Shown here: positions 1 to 9,943 of the stretch, in pieces
Position numbering within the stretch: the first letter of the stretch is position 1
How the letters are laid out: each line of letters opens with the position of its first letter
From: Neomicrococcus aestuarii
GTDB lineage: Bacteria; Actinomycetota; Actinomycetes; Actinomycetales; Micrococcaceae
DNA: 64,000 bases
Reading direction: 5' to 3'
Assembly (NCBI RefSeq): GCF_014201135.1
Contig: NZ_JACHDR010000001.1
Coordinates: 744,001-808,000 of the forward strand
Program-made: the position numbers and the translations under genes
Notes under the pieces: model-generated
The model's input: the letters and a program-made list of their open reading frames with translations, nothing else
Told to the model about the DNA's origin: nothing
Database searches by the model: none

Positions 1-2129
1 CCCGAGTCGATGGTCTTGCGGGTAGCGTTCACCAAGCTCATGATGCGGGCGATCACCACGTTGAACTTGCCAGAATCCAACAGTTCCGTCGCATCAGCCA
101 CGGTGCGGTGGGTAACCGAGCGCAACGCACGGTCGCCGGCAGTGAAGTCCACACCAGGTTCGCTAGTGACGTCCTGGGCCACGCGCCAAGCGCGAGCCAA
201 GAACTTCTGGGAACCGGACGGCGAAACGTCTGCCCAGTCCACGTCATCCTCCGGTGGGGAGGCGAACACCATGGTCAGACGAATGGCGTCCACGCCGTAC
301 TCGTCGAGCTGCTGACCCAAGTCAACGCCATTGCCGAGCGACTTGGACATCGCCTTACCGCCGTTAAGAACCTGTCCCTGATTCAGCAGCGCCGTGAATG
401 GTTCGTTGAAGTTGATGTGACCCAAATCGTGAAGGGCCTTGGTGATGAAGCGCGAGTACAACAAGTGCAAAATCGCGTGCTCCACGCCGCCGACGTACTG
501 GTCAACGGGCATCCACTTCTTCATTGCCTCTGCATCGAAGGCGGCTTCGGTGTTGTTTGGGGACATGAAGCGCAAGTAGTACCAAGAGGAGTCCACGAAC
601 GTGTCCATGGTGTCCGTGTCACGCTTTGCGGCGGCACCACACTTCGGGCACTCCACATTGACCCAGGCTTCGTTGGATGCCAACGGCGACTGACCCTTGG
701 GGGCCAACTGCTCGCCACGCATGTCATCTGGCAAGCGCACAGGCAGCTGATCATCTGGAACCGGAACGGTACCGCAGGTCTCGCAGTGGATGATCGGGAT
801 CGGTGCACCCCAGAAGCGCTGGCGGGAGACCAACCAGTCACGCAAGCGGAAGTTCGTGTTCGCGTCACCGGTGCCCTGAGCGCGGACCAGCTCGATCGCC
901 TTAGCGATTCCCTCTTGCTTGGACAAGCCATCCAGCTCGCCCGAGTTCATGAGCTTGCCTTCACCGGAAGTTGCAACTCCGGTCTCGGCTGGATCTTCTT
1001 CCCCGGTGTTGACGACGGCACGCACTGGAAGTCCCAGCGCCTTCGCGAAGTCCAAGTCACGCTGGTCGTGAGCAGGGACGGCCATGATGGCGCCCGTACC
1101 GTAATCGGCCAGTACGTAATCGGCAGCGTAGACCGGGAGCTTCTCGCCGTTCAAAGGATTGACGGCGTAACGGCCCAAGAAGACTCCGGTCTTCTCACGG
1201 TCCGTGGCCAAACGTTCAATATCAGAAAGAGCCTTGACCTGTTCACGGTAAGCGTCCAGCGCTTCACGGTGCTCAGGCGCAACAATCTCAGCTGCGAGCT
1301 TGGCATCAGCTGCCACCACGAAGAACGTAGCACCGTACAAGGTGTCTGGGCGCGTCGTGAAGACGGTGACCTTACGCTCACTGGCGGCGTCAGCCTCGAG
1401 GGCCTCGATCACGAAATCAACGTGAGCGCCTTCGGAACGGCCAATCCAGTTGCGCTGCATGGCCAGCACGCGCTCAGGCCAGTGGCCCTCGAGCTGCTCC
1501 ATGTCATCGAGCAGCTGCTGCGCAAACTCGGTGATCTTGAAGTACCACTGGTTCAGTTCCTTCTTCGTGACCAAGGTGCCACAGCGCTCACAAGCGCCGT
1601 TGACAACCTGCTCGTTAGCGAGCACGGTCTGGTCCTTAGGGCACCAGTTCACGGGCGAGTTCTGGCGGTACGCCAGTCCGCGGTTATACAGCTCGATGAA
1701 CAACCATTGGGTCCACCGGTAGTAGCCGGGGTCCGAGGTGTGCAGGCGCCGCGACCAGTCAACGGAGATGCCGTAACGCTTAAAGGAATCGGCCTGCGTA
1801 TCGATGTTTTTGTAGGTCCACTCGGCAGGGTGAGCGTTGCGCTTGATCGCGGCGTTTTCCGCCGGCAGGCCGAAGGAGTCCCAGCCGATCGGGTGCAGGA
1901 CGTCGTAGCCCTTTTGGCGCCAGTAACGGGCCACCACATCACCCATGGCAAATGCTTCGGCGTGGCCCATGTGAAGGTCACCCGAGGGGTACGGGAACAT
2001 ATCGAGCACGTAGCGACGCTCCTTGGAGTCGTCGTCGAGGGGCTTGTAGACGTTGAGATCGTCCCAAACCTTCACCCATTTGGACTCGGCCGCTTTGAAA
2101 TCGTAGGTGCCGGTCTCTTCCGTGCTCAC
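1..2129 (-). CDS. leuS: Leucyl-tRNA synthetase (LeuRS), C-terminus outside window
   Basis: Class I aminoacyl-tRNA synthetase that charges tRNA-Leu in the cytoplasm. About 709 codons are visible; the C-terminal anticodon and tail domains lie left of base 1. From the chosen GTG the protein begins [18 protein letters not shown]. The HIGH-type motif HMGH is at residues 53-56, followed by [15 protein letters not shown]. The KMSKS loop appears as KAMSKSLGN near residues 592-600 (ATG at 350-348), with Ala in place of the first Met of the motif. [11 protein letters not shown] segment typical of LeuRS precedes it. The GTG at 2129 is preceded by AGGAG with 6 bp spacing. No T-box-like leader is seen in the short upstream region. 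Confidence 0.95.
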   Translation of the reverse strand, partial: MSTEETGTYDFKAAESKWVKVWDDLNVYKPLDDDSKERRYVLDMFPYPSGDLHMGHAEAFAMGDVVARYWRQKGYDVLHPIGWDSFGLPAENAAIKRNAHPAEWTYKNIDTQADSFKRYGISVDWSRRLHTSDPGYYRWTQWLFIELYNRGLAYRQNSPVNWCPKDQTVLANEQVVNGACERCGTLVTKKELNQWYFKITEFAQQLLDDMEQLEGHWPERVLAMQRNWIGRSEGAHVDFVIEALEADAASERKVTVFTTRPDTLYGATFFVVAADAKLAAEIVAPEHREALDAYREQVKALSDIERLATDREKTGVFLGRYAVNPLNGEKLPVYAADYVLADYGTGAIMAVPAHDQRDLDFAKALGLPVRAVVNTGEEDPAETGVATSGEGKLMNSGELDGLSKQEGIAKAIELVRAQGTGDANTNFRLRDWLVSRQRFWGAPIPIIHCETCGTVPVPDDQLPVRLPDDMRGEQLAPKGQSPLASNEAWVNVECPKCGAAAKRDTDTMDTFVDSSWYYLRFMSPNNTEAAFDAEAMKKWMPVDQYVGGVEHAILHLLYSRFITKALHDLGHINFNEPFTALLNQGQVLNGGKAMSKSLGNGVDLGQQLDEYGVDAIRLTMVFASPPEDDVDWADVSPSGSQKFLARAWRVAQDVTSEPGVDFTAGDRALRSVTHRTVADATELLDSGKFNVVIARIMSLVNATRKTIDS

Positions 2130-2211
2130 GTGTGACTCCTGAAATCCTGAGAACGACTTCTCGTTCGCTCTAGTGATGGTGATTCATGCTGCGTCAAGCG
2201 ACGCTCCTACC

Positions 2212-2253
2212 AAAGAAAAACCCCTGCCTTCCGCGAAGCAGAAAATGCAAGGG
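2212..2253 (-). terminator. Rho-independent terminator after glpK
   Basis: On the minus strand an outer stem (2247-2253 with 2221-2227, one G:U pair) encloses a second short stem and is followed directly by TTTTTCTTTG (2220-2211). It lies 94 bp past the glpK stop and upstream of leuS, so it separates the two transcripts. The rest of the 217-bp gap between the genes shows nothing else I can name. Confidence 0.75.
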
Positions 2254-2346
2254 CATGCACGCGTCGAAGCGTGCTTTACGGTAGTAGGACGTGTTGATTC
2301 ACCCTTCAATATTAGGCCGAAGTGTGCTAATTCGCGAAAGCTCGCT

Positions 2347-3867
2347 CTAGGTGAGCGGATCAAGCCACCCTACGGTGTTGCCCACAGCCCGGTTCCACTG
2401 CCCCAAGTACGATTTCCTGGTGTCCTCGTCCATGGAGGGAGTGAAGCGCCGCTCCTCAGACCACAGGCTGCGTAGCGCGTCGAGATCTTCCCAGAATCCC
2501 ACCGCTAATCCGGCTGCGAAGGCTGCCCCCAGAGATGTGGTTTCCACATTCTGCGGACGGATGACATCAATACCCAGAATGTCCGCTTGGAACTGCATGA
2601 GTGCGTTGTTCACGGCCATGCCACCGTCGACACGTAATTCTTTCAGGGCCCCACCGTCAGAGAGCTTCTCAGCGCTCACGCAAGCTACGACGTCGTGCAC
2701 TTGAAAAGCCGTGCTTTCTATCGCCGCGCGGGCGAGGTGAGCCTTCGTGGCAAACCGCGTCAGTCCTTGAATCGCACCGCGCGCCTCGGGGCGCCAATAC
2801 GGCGCGTACAAACCAGAGAACGCCGGGACGAAGAAGACGCCGCCGTTATCGGGCACGGATTCCGCTAGGGCCTCCACTTCAGACGACGAGGAAATGATGC
2901 CCAGGTTGTCCCGCAACCACTGCACCAGCGAACCGGCCACGGCTACGGATCCCTCCAACCCGTATACGGGGCGCTGCCCCTCCAGCTGGTAGGCAACGGT
3001 GGTGAGGAGGCCCTCGGTGGACACCACGGGAGTCTCGCCAGTAACGAAATTGAAAAAGCAGCCCGTGCCGTACGTGTTCTTCGCCGCGCCAGGTTCAAAG
3101 ACGGCCTGACCAAAGGTGGCCGCCTGCTGATCGCCCAGGATTCCGGTGATCGGGGTGTCCCGCAACAGCTGATCCGCGTGGCACACTCCAAAGTGACCGG
3201 ACGAGGGCTTGATCTCCGGAAGAACTGACAACGGGATATCGAGTTCGTTGCACAACTCCGCCGACCACGTGCAGCTGTAGATGTCCATGAGCCCCGTGCG
3301 GGACGCGTTCGTGACGTCCGTGGCGTGAACTCCGCCATCCGCTCCCCCGGTCATGTTCCAGAGGATCCAAGAATCGATGGTGCCAAAAGCCGCGTGCCCC
3401 GCTTCGGCCAACGCCCTAGCTTTCGGAACGTTATCGAGTAGCCACGCCAATTTTGAAACCGAGAAATAGGTGTTCAAGCGCAGTCCGGAAATGTCCTTCA
3501 TGGCGATGGCGAAACCGTCTGCGGTGTGCTTTTCGACGAAATCCTGGGTGCGGGTGTCTTGCCAGACGATGGCCGGTCCCAGTGCCTGGCCGGTTCGCTT
3601 GTCCCACAACACCGTGGTTTCGCGCTGGTTGGTGATTCCCACGGCAGCAATGTGCTGGCGTGTGAGGTTCGCCTTCGCCAGAGCCATTCCCACCACTTCG
3701 CGCGTATTGCTCCAGATTTCGGACGCGTCGTGCTCTACCCAGCCGGGTTGAGCGAAGATTTGCCGGTGCTCCGTCTGCCCACTCGAGATGGTTTTACCGG
3801 CAACGTCATAGATCACGGCGCGCGTTGAAGTAGTTCCCTGGTCAATTGCCAACATAAAACTGGACAT
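2347..3867 (-). CDS. glpK: Glycerol kinase
   Basis: FGGY-family kinase that phosphorylates glycerol with ATP to sn-glycerol 3-phosphate. At 506 aa it is the usual family length. The N-terminal phosphate-binding segment FMLAIDQGTTSTRAVIYD is present, and the substrate-domain landmarks TNQRETTVLWDKRTG and VVWQDTRT-like IVWQDTRTQDF follow. The C-terminal half carries the ATPase-type segment with RVDGGMAVNNALMQFQAD. No glpF or glpD is adjacent, so the gene is a lone glycerol-entry enzyme here. The start chosen is the ATG at 3867, which sits about 7 nt after a good -10 box and could be translated from a leaderless mRNA; a second Met lies four codons in. Confidence 0.96.
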   Translation of the reverse strand: MSSFMLAIDQGTTSTRAVIYDVAGKTISSGQTEHRQIFAQPGWVEHDASEIWSNTREVVGMALAKANLTRQHIAAVGITNQRETTVLWDKRTGQALGPAIVWQDTRTQDFVEKHTADGFAIAMKDISGLRLNTYFSVSKLAWLLDNVPKARALAEAGHAAFGTIDSWILWNMTGGADGGVHATDVTNASRTGLMDIYSCTWSAELCNELDIPLSVLPEIKPSSGHFGVCHADQLLRDTPITGILGDQQAATFGQAVFEPGAAKNTYGTGCFFNFVTGETPVVSTEGLLTTVAYQLEGQRPVYGLEGSVAVAGSLVQWLRDNLGIISSSSEVEALAESVPDNGGVFFVPAFSGLYAPYWRPEARGAIQGLTRFATKAHLARAAIESTAFQVHDVVACVSAEKLSDGGALKELRVDGGMAVNNALMQFQADILGIDVIRPQNVETTSLGAAFAAGLAVGFWEDLDALRSLWSEERRFTPSMDEDTRKSYLGQWNRAVGNTVGWLDPLT

Positions 3868-3873
3868 GACCTG

Positions 3874-3902
3874 AAACTATTCGGCAGAGCGCCGCGAGTC
3901 AA
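3874..3902 (-). promoter_or_regulatory. Sigma70-type promoter of glpK, probably leaderless
   Basis: Minus strand: TTGACT (3902-3897), 17 bp spacer, TAGTTT (3879-3874). The A of the glpK ATG (3867) is the seventh base after the -10 box, the normal distance to a transcription start, so the message probably starts at the start codon. No Shine-Dalgarno sequence precedes the ATG. Confidence 0.6.
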
Positions 3903-3928
3903 CGAGTGAAACACCGTAGGCTGATGAC

Positions 3929-4858
3929 GTGCAATCAGATCAGCCGCTCAATGATGACCGTCCGGCCGTGGCGACGACGGTGCGGGTCGAGGAATCAGAC
4001 GTCCGCGTGTACACCTATCCCGCCACAGTGCAGCATCAGCGGGCCATCGTGGATGAGGTTTCTGGCCATTTCAAAGCCACGAGCGACGGCGTGATCCTAG
4101 CGATCCACGGTTTCCGCGGCGATCATCACGGCTTGCGTCGCATCATTAACGCGCTGCCCGAGTACACCTTTGTGGTTCCGGATTTGCCCGGGTTCGGGGA
4201 GTCCACCGCTTACTGGGGCACAAAGCACGACGTCGCTGGGTACGGTTTGGTGATTCAGGCACTGAAGAAGGTGCTGGGGATAAGCGACACCGCCATCTTG
4301 TTGGGCCACTCCTATGGATCCATTGTCACCTCCGCTTTTATGGCCCAGCATCCGGGATCGTTCCAATCGCTGATCCTGATCAACCCCATTTGCGAGCCGG
4401 CGTTGGAAAGCAGCCAGCGCGCACTCAGTTACCTCGCTCAGGGATACTACGGTTTTGCGCGGCTACTCCCCCGCGATCTCGGCGAGAGTTTCATCAAGAT
4501 GCGCCTCGCCACAGACGTCACTTCCTTTGCGATGACCAAGTCCAAGGACGCCGATATTCGCCGGTACGTTTTCAACCAACACCGCACTTACTTTGGCGGG
4601 TTCGCCAGCATCGATGTGCTGCAACAGTCCTACGAGTCCTCCATCAAGGAATCCGTGCGGGACTACGCTACTCGGATCCCGGTGCCCACGCTGTTGATTG
4701 TGGGTGAACTCGATGAGCTGGGAAGCGTCCCGAAACAAGAGCACCTGGCGTCGCTGTTTCCTGATGCACGTTTGACGGTGATTCCTCGCGTGGGGCACTT
4801 GATTCATTACGAAACGCCGTTTTCCGCTGCTGCCGCGGTACGTGGGTTCCTTCAGTAG
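3929..4858 (+). CDS. Alpha/beta-hydrolase fold protein
   Basis: A 309-aa cytoplasmic alpha/beta hydrolase; substrate unknown. The oxyanion-strand HGFRG is at residues 60-64, the nucleophile elbow GHSYG at 126-130 (Ser128), and likely acid and base are Asp262 (in GELDELG) and His290 (in RVGHLIHYE). A helical lid of about 80 residues lies between strands 6 and 7. There is no signal peptide or membrane segment. Start is a GTG at 3929. It is divergent from glpK with only 61 bp between starts, so their promoters overlap. It could be an esterase, a lipase-like or a C-C hydrolase; the sequence alone does not decide. Confidence 0.85.
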   Translation: MQSDQPLNDDRPAVATTVRVEESDVRVYTYPATVQHQRAIVDEVSGHFKATSDGVILAIHGFRGDHHGLRRIINALPEYTFVVPDLPGFGESTAYWGTKHDVAGYGLVIQALKKVLGISDTAILLGHSYGSIVTSAFMAQHPGSFQSLILINPICEPALESSQRALSYLAQGYYGFARLLPRDLGESFIKMRLATDVTSFAMTKSKDADIRRYVFNQHRTYFGGFASIDVLQQSYESSIKESVRDYATRIPVPTLLIVGELDELGSVPKQEHLASLFPDARLTVIPRVGHLIHYETPFSAAAAVRGFLQ

Positions 4859-4914
4859 CTCGTGTTCTCAAGGCAGGCGCTGGTTTAGCCAACGTCCTGC
4901 TGCAAGAATCCCGC

Positions 4915-6984
4915 TTAGAGCATGCTGGAATCATCAACGCGGACTGAGACCATGGGCCACCGATGCGTGCTCGAGCGCACTTTTCCGTTTTTGAGCTCTC
5001 GCGCCACTTGAGCGCCCGCCGCATACGGGAAGAACAAGAGCCAACGGTGTTGCCCTTCTTCCATCCACACGGGACCCAGAGTGGTGACCGTTTCGGGGAG
5101 GTTCAATGCGGCTACGAACTGGTCGCTTGCGGTAGCTGGACCCTCGATGACTGCGGAACGGCAGGCCGGTGGCAAATTCACGTCACGACGCTGTTCCAGC
5201 TCCCGCCACGCAAAGCCGGCCGCATCCGCGCGCACCATTGCTTGCGTCGGATCCGATTGAGAAGCAGCAATCACTACGAGGCCGCCCTTTGATGCGGGCT
5301 TGACCAAAGACGCTGCGGCGAACCACCGGTGCATCACTTCCTCGGCCACGCGTAATCCTTCGCGCATGAGCGATCGGTCCCCGTCCAAGAGCAACGCAGC
5401 TTGGTATCCACCCTCGGCTCGCGGTTCCGCGCCAGGGGTGGCGACAACCAGCTGCGGTTGGGAAGAGACCGCAAATTTTGGGTGCGCGCCCGTTGCTGAG
5501 ACCACGGGAACCTTAGGAAATGCGCGCCCCAGCTCTTCGGCGGTTCGGTCCGCTCCGATGGATCGCGCCCTCAACCGGGTGAACCCACACACCGAACAAC
5601 TCCACGCATTCGCCACGCGTCCACACCATCCGCAGGAGGGCACGCGCGAGCCGCCCGTAAATGACAGCGGGCCGTGGCAGTGCATGCAGGTCGCGGCCGT
5701 GCGGCATCGTTCACACGAGGTGGTGGGGATGAAGCCCGTGCGCGCCACCTGGATCAGCACTGGGCCAGTTTCCAGAGCCTTCTGAGCGGCTTGCCACGCG
5801 GCGCGAGGAAGACGGGAAGCGTGCAAGAAGGGATCCTTCTCGCGCTCAAAATCGTCTCCCGTGACTACCACGCGCGGCGAGAATTCTCGGCGTACGTCGC
5901 GCGACGGAGCCAGCTCGCGAGCCCACCCGGTGGCGACCAGTCGCTGAGCTTCCGCGCTGCGGCTCGTGGACAGGACCAGCAGAGGGGCCCCTTCCTCGTT
6001 GGCTCGCAGCAGGAGCACTTCGCGTGCGTGCTGATAGGGCGCTCGGGGTTCGCTCAAACTCTGGTCGGCGTCTTGCCACAGCACATAGAGTCCCGGCTTC
6101 TCGACCGGCGCTAACGCTGCTGAGCGCGTTCCCACCACCACCTGCACGTTGCCGAGAGCGGCACTCAAGAAGTTTCGGTACCGCGGGGTGGGTCCGTCCT
6201 CGGCGTTGAGTCGTGCGAAAGGAAGGTCAGCGGCGCTGGATTGCAACGTGGATTCGAGATGCTGGAGGTCGCGTGCATCCGGGACCACCATGACCACACT
6301 GCGGCCCGAGCTGACGGAGGCAAGCATCGCTTCCCGTGCCAGTTCTGCCCAGTCCCCTGCGGTTTCCGGCAGCACGGTCGCGACGGCTCGCGGGTTTCCC
6401 CCCGCCGCTAATTCGGTCAGGAACTGCTCCCCGCCCTCGTAGTGCCGCCACGGGTTGGTGGTTCCTAGGACGTACGACGACGCAGCTGGGGTTCCTGAGG
6501 CACCCTCGGTATCGCTGGGCTCGGCCGTGGCGGCGATAAATTCCTTGTCGACGCTGGCAACGCGCGGAGGAATCGCGGCGCGTAGAACATCGGAGAGCGT
6601 TCCTGCATAACGATCGGCAACCGCACGCGCGGCTACCGCGACGAGCGGGTTCAGCACGGGAAGCGCAGTGATGACTTTCAGCAGTGGAATGGGTGAGACG
6701 CCGGGCTCGGCCTCATCACGGCGTTCCAGAATGAAGCCGCCCAACTTCTGGGCACCAAACCGCACGCTGACACGAGCGCCGGGGACGGCGTCGTCGTGCA
6801 GGGAAAGCGGCACCAGGTAGTCAAAAGGGTGATCCAAGTGCGGAACGGGTTGTTCAAGTACTACGCGCGCGATCGGAAGGACCGGCGCGGGTTCGAGGCT
6901 GCTTGGACGTGAGGGTGAGACGGGCTCTGCCGCCACGTCCAAGCCCGGGAGTGACTCCGGTTCCTCGTGATCCGTGGGTGACAC
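4915..6984 (-). CDS. priA: Primosomal protein N' (PriA-like), helicase motifs lost
   Basis: PriA is the replication-restart protein that recognises stalled forks. This 689-aa actinobacterial form keeps the N-terminal DNA-binding region (FDYLVP near residue 55) and the Zn module with four CxxC pairs (CERC, CMHC, CGWC, CSVC; about residues 420-470). It lacks the ATPase core: no GxGKT Walker A is found where expected (text reads VLPETAGDWAELA) and the DEEH box is replaced by LWQDADQSL. It may therefore be a structural primosome factor rather than a helicase. The start lies 2 bp past the metK stop. A copy of the recurrent DNA word is in an Ala/Ser linker at 6472-6486 and another at 6788-6797. Confidence 0.88.
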   Translation of the reverse strand: MSPTDHEEPESLPGLDVAAEPVSPSRPSSLEPAPVLPIARVVLEQPVPHLDHPFDYLVPLSLHDDAVPGARVSVRFGAQKLGGFILERRDEAEPGVSPIPLLKVITALPVLNPLVAVAARAVADRYAGTLSDVLRAAIPPRVASVDKEFIAATAEPSDTEGASGTPAASSYVLGTTNPWRHYEGGEQFLTELAAGGNPRAVATVLPETAGDWAELAREAMLASVSSGRSVVMVVPDARDLQHLESTLQSSAADLPFARLNAEDGPTPRYRNFLSAALGNVQVVVGTRSAALAPVEKPGLYVLWQDADQSLSEPRAPYQHAREVLLLRANEEGAPLLVLSTSRSAEAQRLVATGWARELAPSRDVRREFSPRVVVTGDDFEREKDPFLHASRLPRAAWQAAQKALETGPVLIQVARTGFIPTTSCERCRTAATCMHCHGPLSFTGGSRVPSCGWCGRVANAWSCSVCGFTRLRARSIGADRTAEELGRAFPKVPVVSATGAHPKFAVSSQPQLVVATPGAEPRAEGGYQAALLLDGDRSLMREGLRVAEEVMHRWFAAASLVKPASKGGLVVIAASQSDPTQAMVRADAAGFAWRELEQRRDVNLPPACRSAVIEGPATASDQFVAALNLPETVTTLGPVWMEEGQHRWLLFFPYAAGAQVARELKNGKVRSSTHRWPMVSVRVDDSSML
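6472..6486 (+). repeat. Recurrent word, full match GTACGACGACGCAGC
   Basis: Inside priA, read on the gene strand as Ala-Ala-Ser-Ser-Tyr. It matches every position of GKACGACGACGCNGC. Confidence 0.8.
6788..6797 (-). repeat. Recurrent word, core ACGACGACGC
   Basis: Inside priA, gene strand, read as His-Asp-Asp-Ala. Only the 10-bp core matches; the flanks differ (preceded by C, followed by CGTC). Confidence 0.5.
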
Positions 6985-6986
6985 GT

Positions 6987-8192
6987 CTAGACGTTGAAGA
7001 ACGACCGCAGGTCAGCGGCACGATCCGTGTTTTCCCACGTGAAGTCAGGCTCTTCGCGGCCAAAGTGACCGTGAGCTGCCGTGCGCTGATAGATCGGACG
7101 CTTCAGGTTCAGGTCGCGGATGATGGCGAGCGGACGCAGGTCGAACACGCTGCGGATCGCTTCCGGCAAGCGGGAGGGATCCACCTGCTCGGTACCGAAG
7201 GTCTCCACGTACAGTCCTACCGGCGCGGCCTGACCAATGGCGTAAGCCACCTGAACTTCTGCACGGCGTGCGAGTCCGGCCTTGACGATGTTCTTGGCAA
7301 CCCAGCGCATTGCGTAGGCCGCGGACCGGTCCACCTTCGATGGATCCTTGCCGGAGAAGGCGCCGCCACCGTGGCGAGCGAATCCGCCGTAGGTGTCAAC
7401 GATGATCTTGCGACCGGTCAGACCGGCATCTCCTACAGGGCCACCAATGATAAAGCGGCCTGCGGGGTTAGGAATGATCTTCGCATCCGCGACATCCAGG
7501 CCGGAGGCAGTGATGACCGGATCCACCACGTGGTTCTTCAAGTCTTCTTTGAGGCGTTCCAGCTCATAGGTGTCTGCGTGCTGAGCAGAAACCACCACAG
7601 CATCGATGCTGACTGGCTTGTCGCCGTCATAGCCAATGGTGACCTGCGTCTTGCCGTCGGGACGCAGCTCCGGCAAGATGCCTTCCTTGCGGACAGCAGT
7701 CAGGCGCTCGGAGAGTCGGTGCGCCAAGAAGATTGGCATCGGCATGAGGGACGGCGTCTCATCGCTCGCAAAGCCGAACATGATGCCCTGATCGCCGGCG
7801 CCCTGTGCGTCCATGGGATCAACGGACCCGGATTCGCGGACCTCGAGAGAGTTGGTCACGCCATCAGAGATCTCAGCGGACTGCTGGCCGATGGAGATGG
7901 AGACGCCGCAGCGTTCGCCATCGAATCCGTTGGCTGAGGAGTCATAGCCGATGCCCAAGATGGTTTCCCGGACAATCTGTGGGATTTCCACGTAGGCGCT
8001 CGTCGTCACTTCGCCAGCGACGTGGACGAGTCCAGTGGTGGTCAGGGTTTCGACAGCGACGCGGGCTTCGGGATCTTGAGCGAGCAACGCATCAAGAATT
8101 CCATCGCTAATTTGATCGCAAATCTTGTCCGGGTGACCTTCGGTCACGGACTCAGACGTAAACAAGCGCAGGTTTTGCTGTTGGGAAATCAC
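6987..8192 (-). CDS. metK: S-adenosylmethionine synthetase
   Basis: Makes S-adenosylmethionine, PPi and Pi from methionine and ATP in the cytoplasm. At 401 aa it has the family signatures: [19 protein letters not shown] near the N-terminus, the [12 protein letters not shown] nonapeptide region, and the [20 protein letters not shown]-loop-like segment. It lies between coaBC (94 bp upstream) and priA (2 bp downstream) on the same strand, so co-transcription with priA is likely. I found no SAM-riboswitch-like fold in the 94-bp upstream gap. Confidence 0.97.
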   Translation of the reverse strand: MISQQQNLRLFTSESVTEGHPDKICDQISDGILDALLAQDPEARVAVETLTTTGLVHVAGEVTTSAYVEIPQIVRETILGIGYDSSANGFDGERCGVSISIGQQSAEISDGVTNSLEVRESGSVDPMDAQGAGDQGIMFGFASDETPSLMPMPIFLAHRLSERLTAVRKEGILPELRPDGKTQVTIGYDGDKPVSIDAVVVSAQHADTYELERLKEDLKNHVVDPVITASGLDVADAKIIPNPAGRFIIGGPVGDAGLTGRKIIVDTYGGFARHGGGAFSGKDPSKVDRSAAYAMRWVAKNIVKAGLARRAEVQVAYAIGQAAPVGLYVETFGTEQVDPSRLPEAIRSVFDLRPLAIIRDLNLKRPIYQRTAAHGHFGREEPDFTWENTDRAADLRSFFNV

Positions 8193-8286
8193 GAACCAAT
8201 CCTAATAGCTCACGTGACGCACTCATTTTCGGGCGCCAACACGGTGGATAGATCGCGGCTGTGGGTGAAGTGGGCGTGACAGTCGC

Positions 8287-9576
8287 TTACTTGTCTTGCG
8301 AGTCTACCCGTGCTGCAATCGTTTCAAGGAGAACTTCGGCGACTTCAGACTTAGTGCCGGAGAATTCAACGGGAGCTGTTCCGTCAGCGGAAAGAATCGT
8401 CACAGAATTGGTGTCCTGACCAAAGACCAGTGACTGTCCCACCTGGTTGACCACCAACATCTCGCAGCCCTTTCGGGCCAACTTGGCGGCGCCATATTCC
8501 AGTACAGAACCGGAAGTATCCCCGGTTTCAGCGGCAAAACCCACAATCAATGGGGGCAACGTGGAAAAATCATTCGCATCACGTTCGGCCACCACATCGG
8601 CGAGGATGTCAGGGTTGCGTACCAAGTGAATGATGGGGTCCGCGTGATCGTCTTGCTTCTTAATCTTCGAGTCCGCGTACTCGCTGGGACGGAAGTCGGC
8701 AACGGCCGCGTTCATGATGAGGACGTCCGCGCCTCGTGCGGCTTCGAACACTGCTTCATGAAGCTCAAGAGCGGTAGACGCCGTGGTCAAAATCACGCCT
8801 TCGGGGGCAGGAACATCCATGTGAGCGGCCACAAATCGAACGTCTGCGCCGGCATCGAGTGCAGCCTGAGCAATAGCGACGCCCTGACGACCCGATGAAC
8901 GGTTACCAAGGAAGCGGACGGGGTCTAGGGGTTCGCGTGTGCCGCCAGCGGAGATGGTGACGATTTTGCCTTCGAACGGGCGAGCTGAAGGTACTTCAGC
9001 TTCGGCAGAATTTGAGGACGACGACGCGGCTTGAGTCGTGCGCACATGCGCTTCAAGGACAGCGGTGGTCGCGTCGAAAAGATCGCTGGGCTCGGGGAGC
9101 CGACCAGGGCCGGAGTCTTTACCCGTGAGACGGCCGTCGGCCGGGTCAATCACGGTGCAGCCACGCGAGCGAAGAGTTGCCACATTTGCTTGGGTGGCCG
9201 GGTGCAACCACATCTCGGTGTGCATCGCCGGCGCAAAGACCACCGGGCAATGAGCGGTCAGAAGGGTCGCGGAAAGAAGATCGTTAGCTTGGCCGGTTGC
9301 GGCACGAGCCAGCACATCTGCCGTTGCTGGAGCGATCACCACGAGGTCGGCCTCTTGTCCTAGGCGAACATGGCGAACAGACTCAATGTCCTGGAACACC
9401 GACTCGGTGACCGTCCGGCCAGAGAGGGCTTCCCACGTAGCTCTACCCACGAACTCCAAGGAGTTGCGGGTGGGAATGACGTCTACGTCGTGGCCCGCTT
9501 CCCGGTATAACCGAAGAAGCGAGGCCACTTTGTATGCGGCGATGCCGCCGCTGACACCGAGGACAATTCGAGCCAT
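8287..9576 (-). CDS. coaBC: Bifunctional phosphopantothenoylcysteine decarboxylase / synthetase
   Basis: Two steps of coenzyme A synthesis: CoaB joins cysteine to phosphopantothenate, CoaC decarboxylates the product using FMN. The N-terminal CoaC domain (about 1-180) has GVSGGIAAYK, the SVRHVRLG region with the likely catalytic His, and PAMHTEMW, the form of the PxMNxxMW motif common in actinobacteria. CoaB begins near residue 208 with VTISAGGTREPLDPVRFLGN. Between them is a Ser/Ala-rich linker (about 188-205) that contains a full copy of the recurrent DNA word. It stands between rpoZ (18 bp away) and metK. Confidence 0.96.
   Translation of the reverse strand: MARIVLGVSGGIAAYKVASLLRLYREAGHDVDVIPTRNSLEFVGRATWEALSGRTVTESVFQDIESVRHVRLGQEADLVVIAPATADVLARAATGQANDLLSATLLTAHCPVVFAPAMHTEMWLHPATQANVATLRSRGCTVIDPADGRLTGKDSGPGRLPEPSDLFDATTAVLEAHVRTTQAASSSSNSAEAEVPSARPFEGKIVTISAGGTREPLDPVRFLGNRSSGRQGVAIAQAALDAGADVRFVAAHMDVPAPEGVILTTASTALELHEAVFEAARGADVLIMNAAVADFRPSEYADSKIKKQDDHADPIIHLVRNPDILADVVAERDANDFSTLPPLIVGFAAETGDTSGSVLEYGAAKLARKGCEMLVVNQVGQSLVFGQDTNSVTILSADGTAPVEFSGTKSEVAEVLLETIAARVDSQDK
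9016..9030 (+). repeat. Recurrent word, full match GGACGACGACGCGGC
   Basis: Within the CoaC-CoaB linker, read on the gene strand as Ala-Ala-Ser-Ser-Ser. Confidence 0.8.
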
Positions 9577-9594
9577 GACGTCAGTATCTAATTC

Positions 9595-9876
9595 TTAGAG
9601 TTGTTCAGACTCAGCGTCGGCCACTGGGGCCTTAGGCTTGACATCCAGCATGCCGTCGTTCAATTCGCGCATTGCGATGGACAGTGGCTTCTCGTTGAGC
9701 TTGGTGTCTACGAGGGGTCCAACGTACTCGAACAGTCCTTCGTGCAACTGTGAGTAGTACGCGTTGATCTGACGAGCACGCTTCGCAGAGGTGATGACCA
9801 AGGCGTACTTGGAATCCGTGCGAGTCAAGAGTTCGTCGATCGGCGGGTTAATGATGCCTTCAAGTTCGTTGGGCAC
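9595..9876 (-). CDS. rpoZ: RNA polymerase omega subunit
   Basis: Small subunit that helps assemble RNA polymerase by holding the beta-prime subunit. The 93-aa protein has the actinobacterial omega core: [12 protein letters not shown], then [15 protein letters not shown] and [23 protein letters not shown]. The tail of about 15 residues is acidic and Ala/Pro-rich. The start is a GTG at 9876. It sits between gmk and coaBC, the same order as Rv1389-Rv1391 of M. tuberculosis. Confidence 0.95.
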   Translation of the reverse strand: MPNELEGIINPPIDELLTRTDSKYALVITSAKRARQINAYYSQLHEGLFEYVGPLVDTKLNEKPLSIAMRELNDGMLDVKPKAPVADAESEQL

Positions 9877-9943
9877 TACGTTTCCATACCTTCTTTAGAG
9901 TGTTTCGTGCTGCTATCAATCGCGGCGAGGCCGCTTCAAAAAG

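Noticed and set aside
2026-2040. CGTCGTCGTC run in leuS
   Set aside because: It codes Asp-Asp-Asp-Ser and lacks the GC-containing right flank of the recurrent word; a plain codon run.
108-2135. A 675-residue open frame on the plus strand
   Set aside because: It is antisense to leuS, whose frame has HMGH and KAMSKS motifs and a good ribosome-binding site.
2130-2211. T-box leader of leuS
   Set aside because: Too short for a T-box and without the T-box sequence or antiterminator fold.
8193-8286. SAM riboswitch before metK
   Set aside because: Only 94 bp and no paired regions of the known SAM classes were visible.
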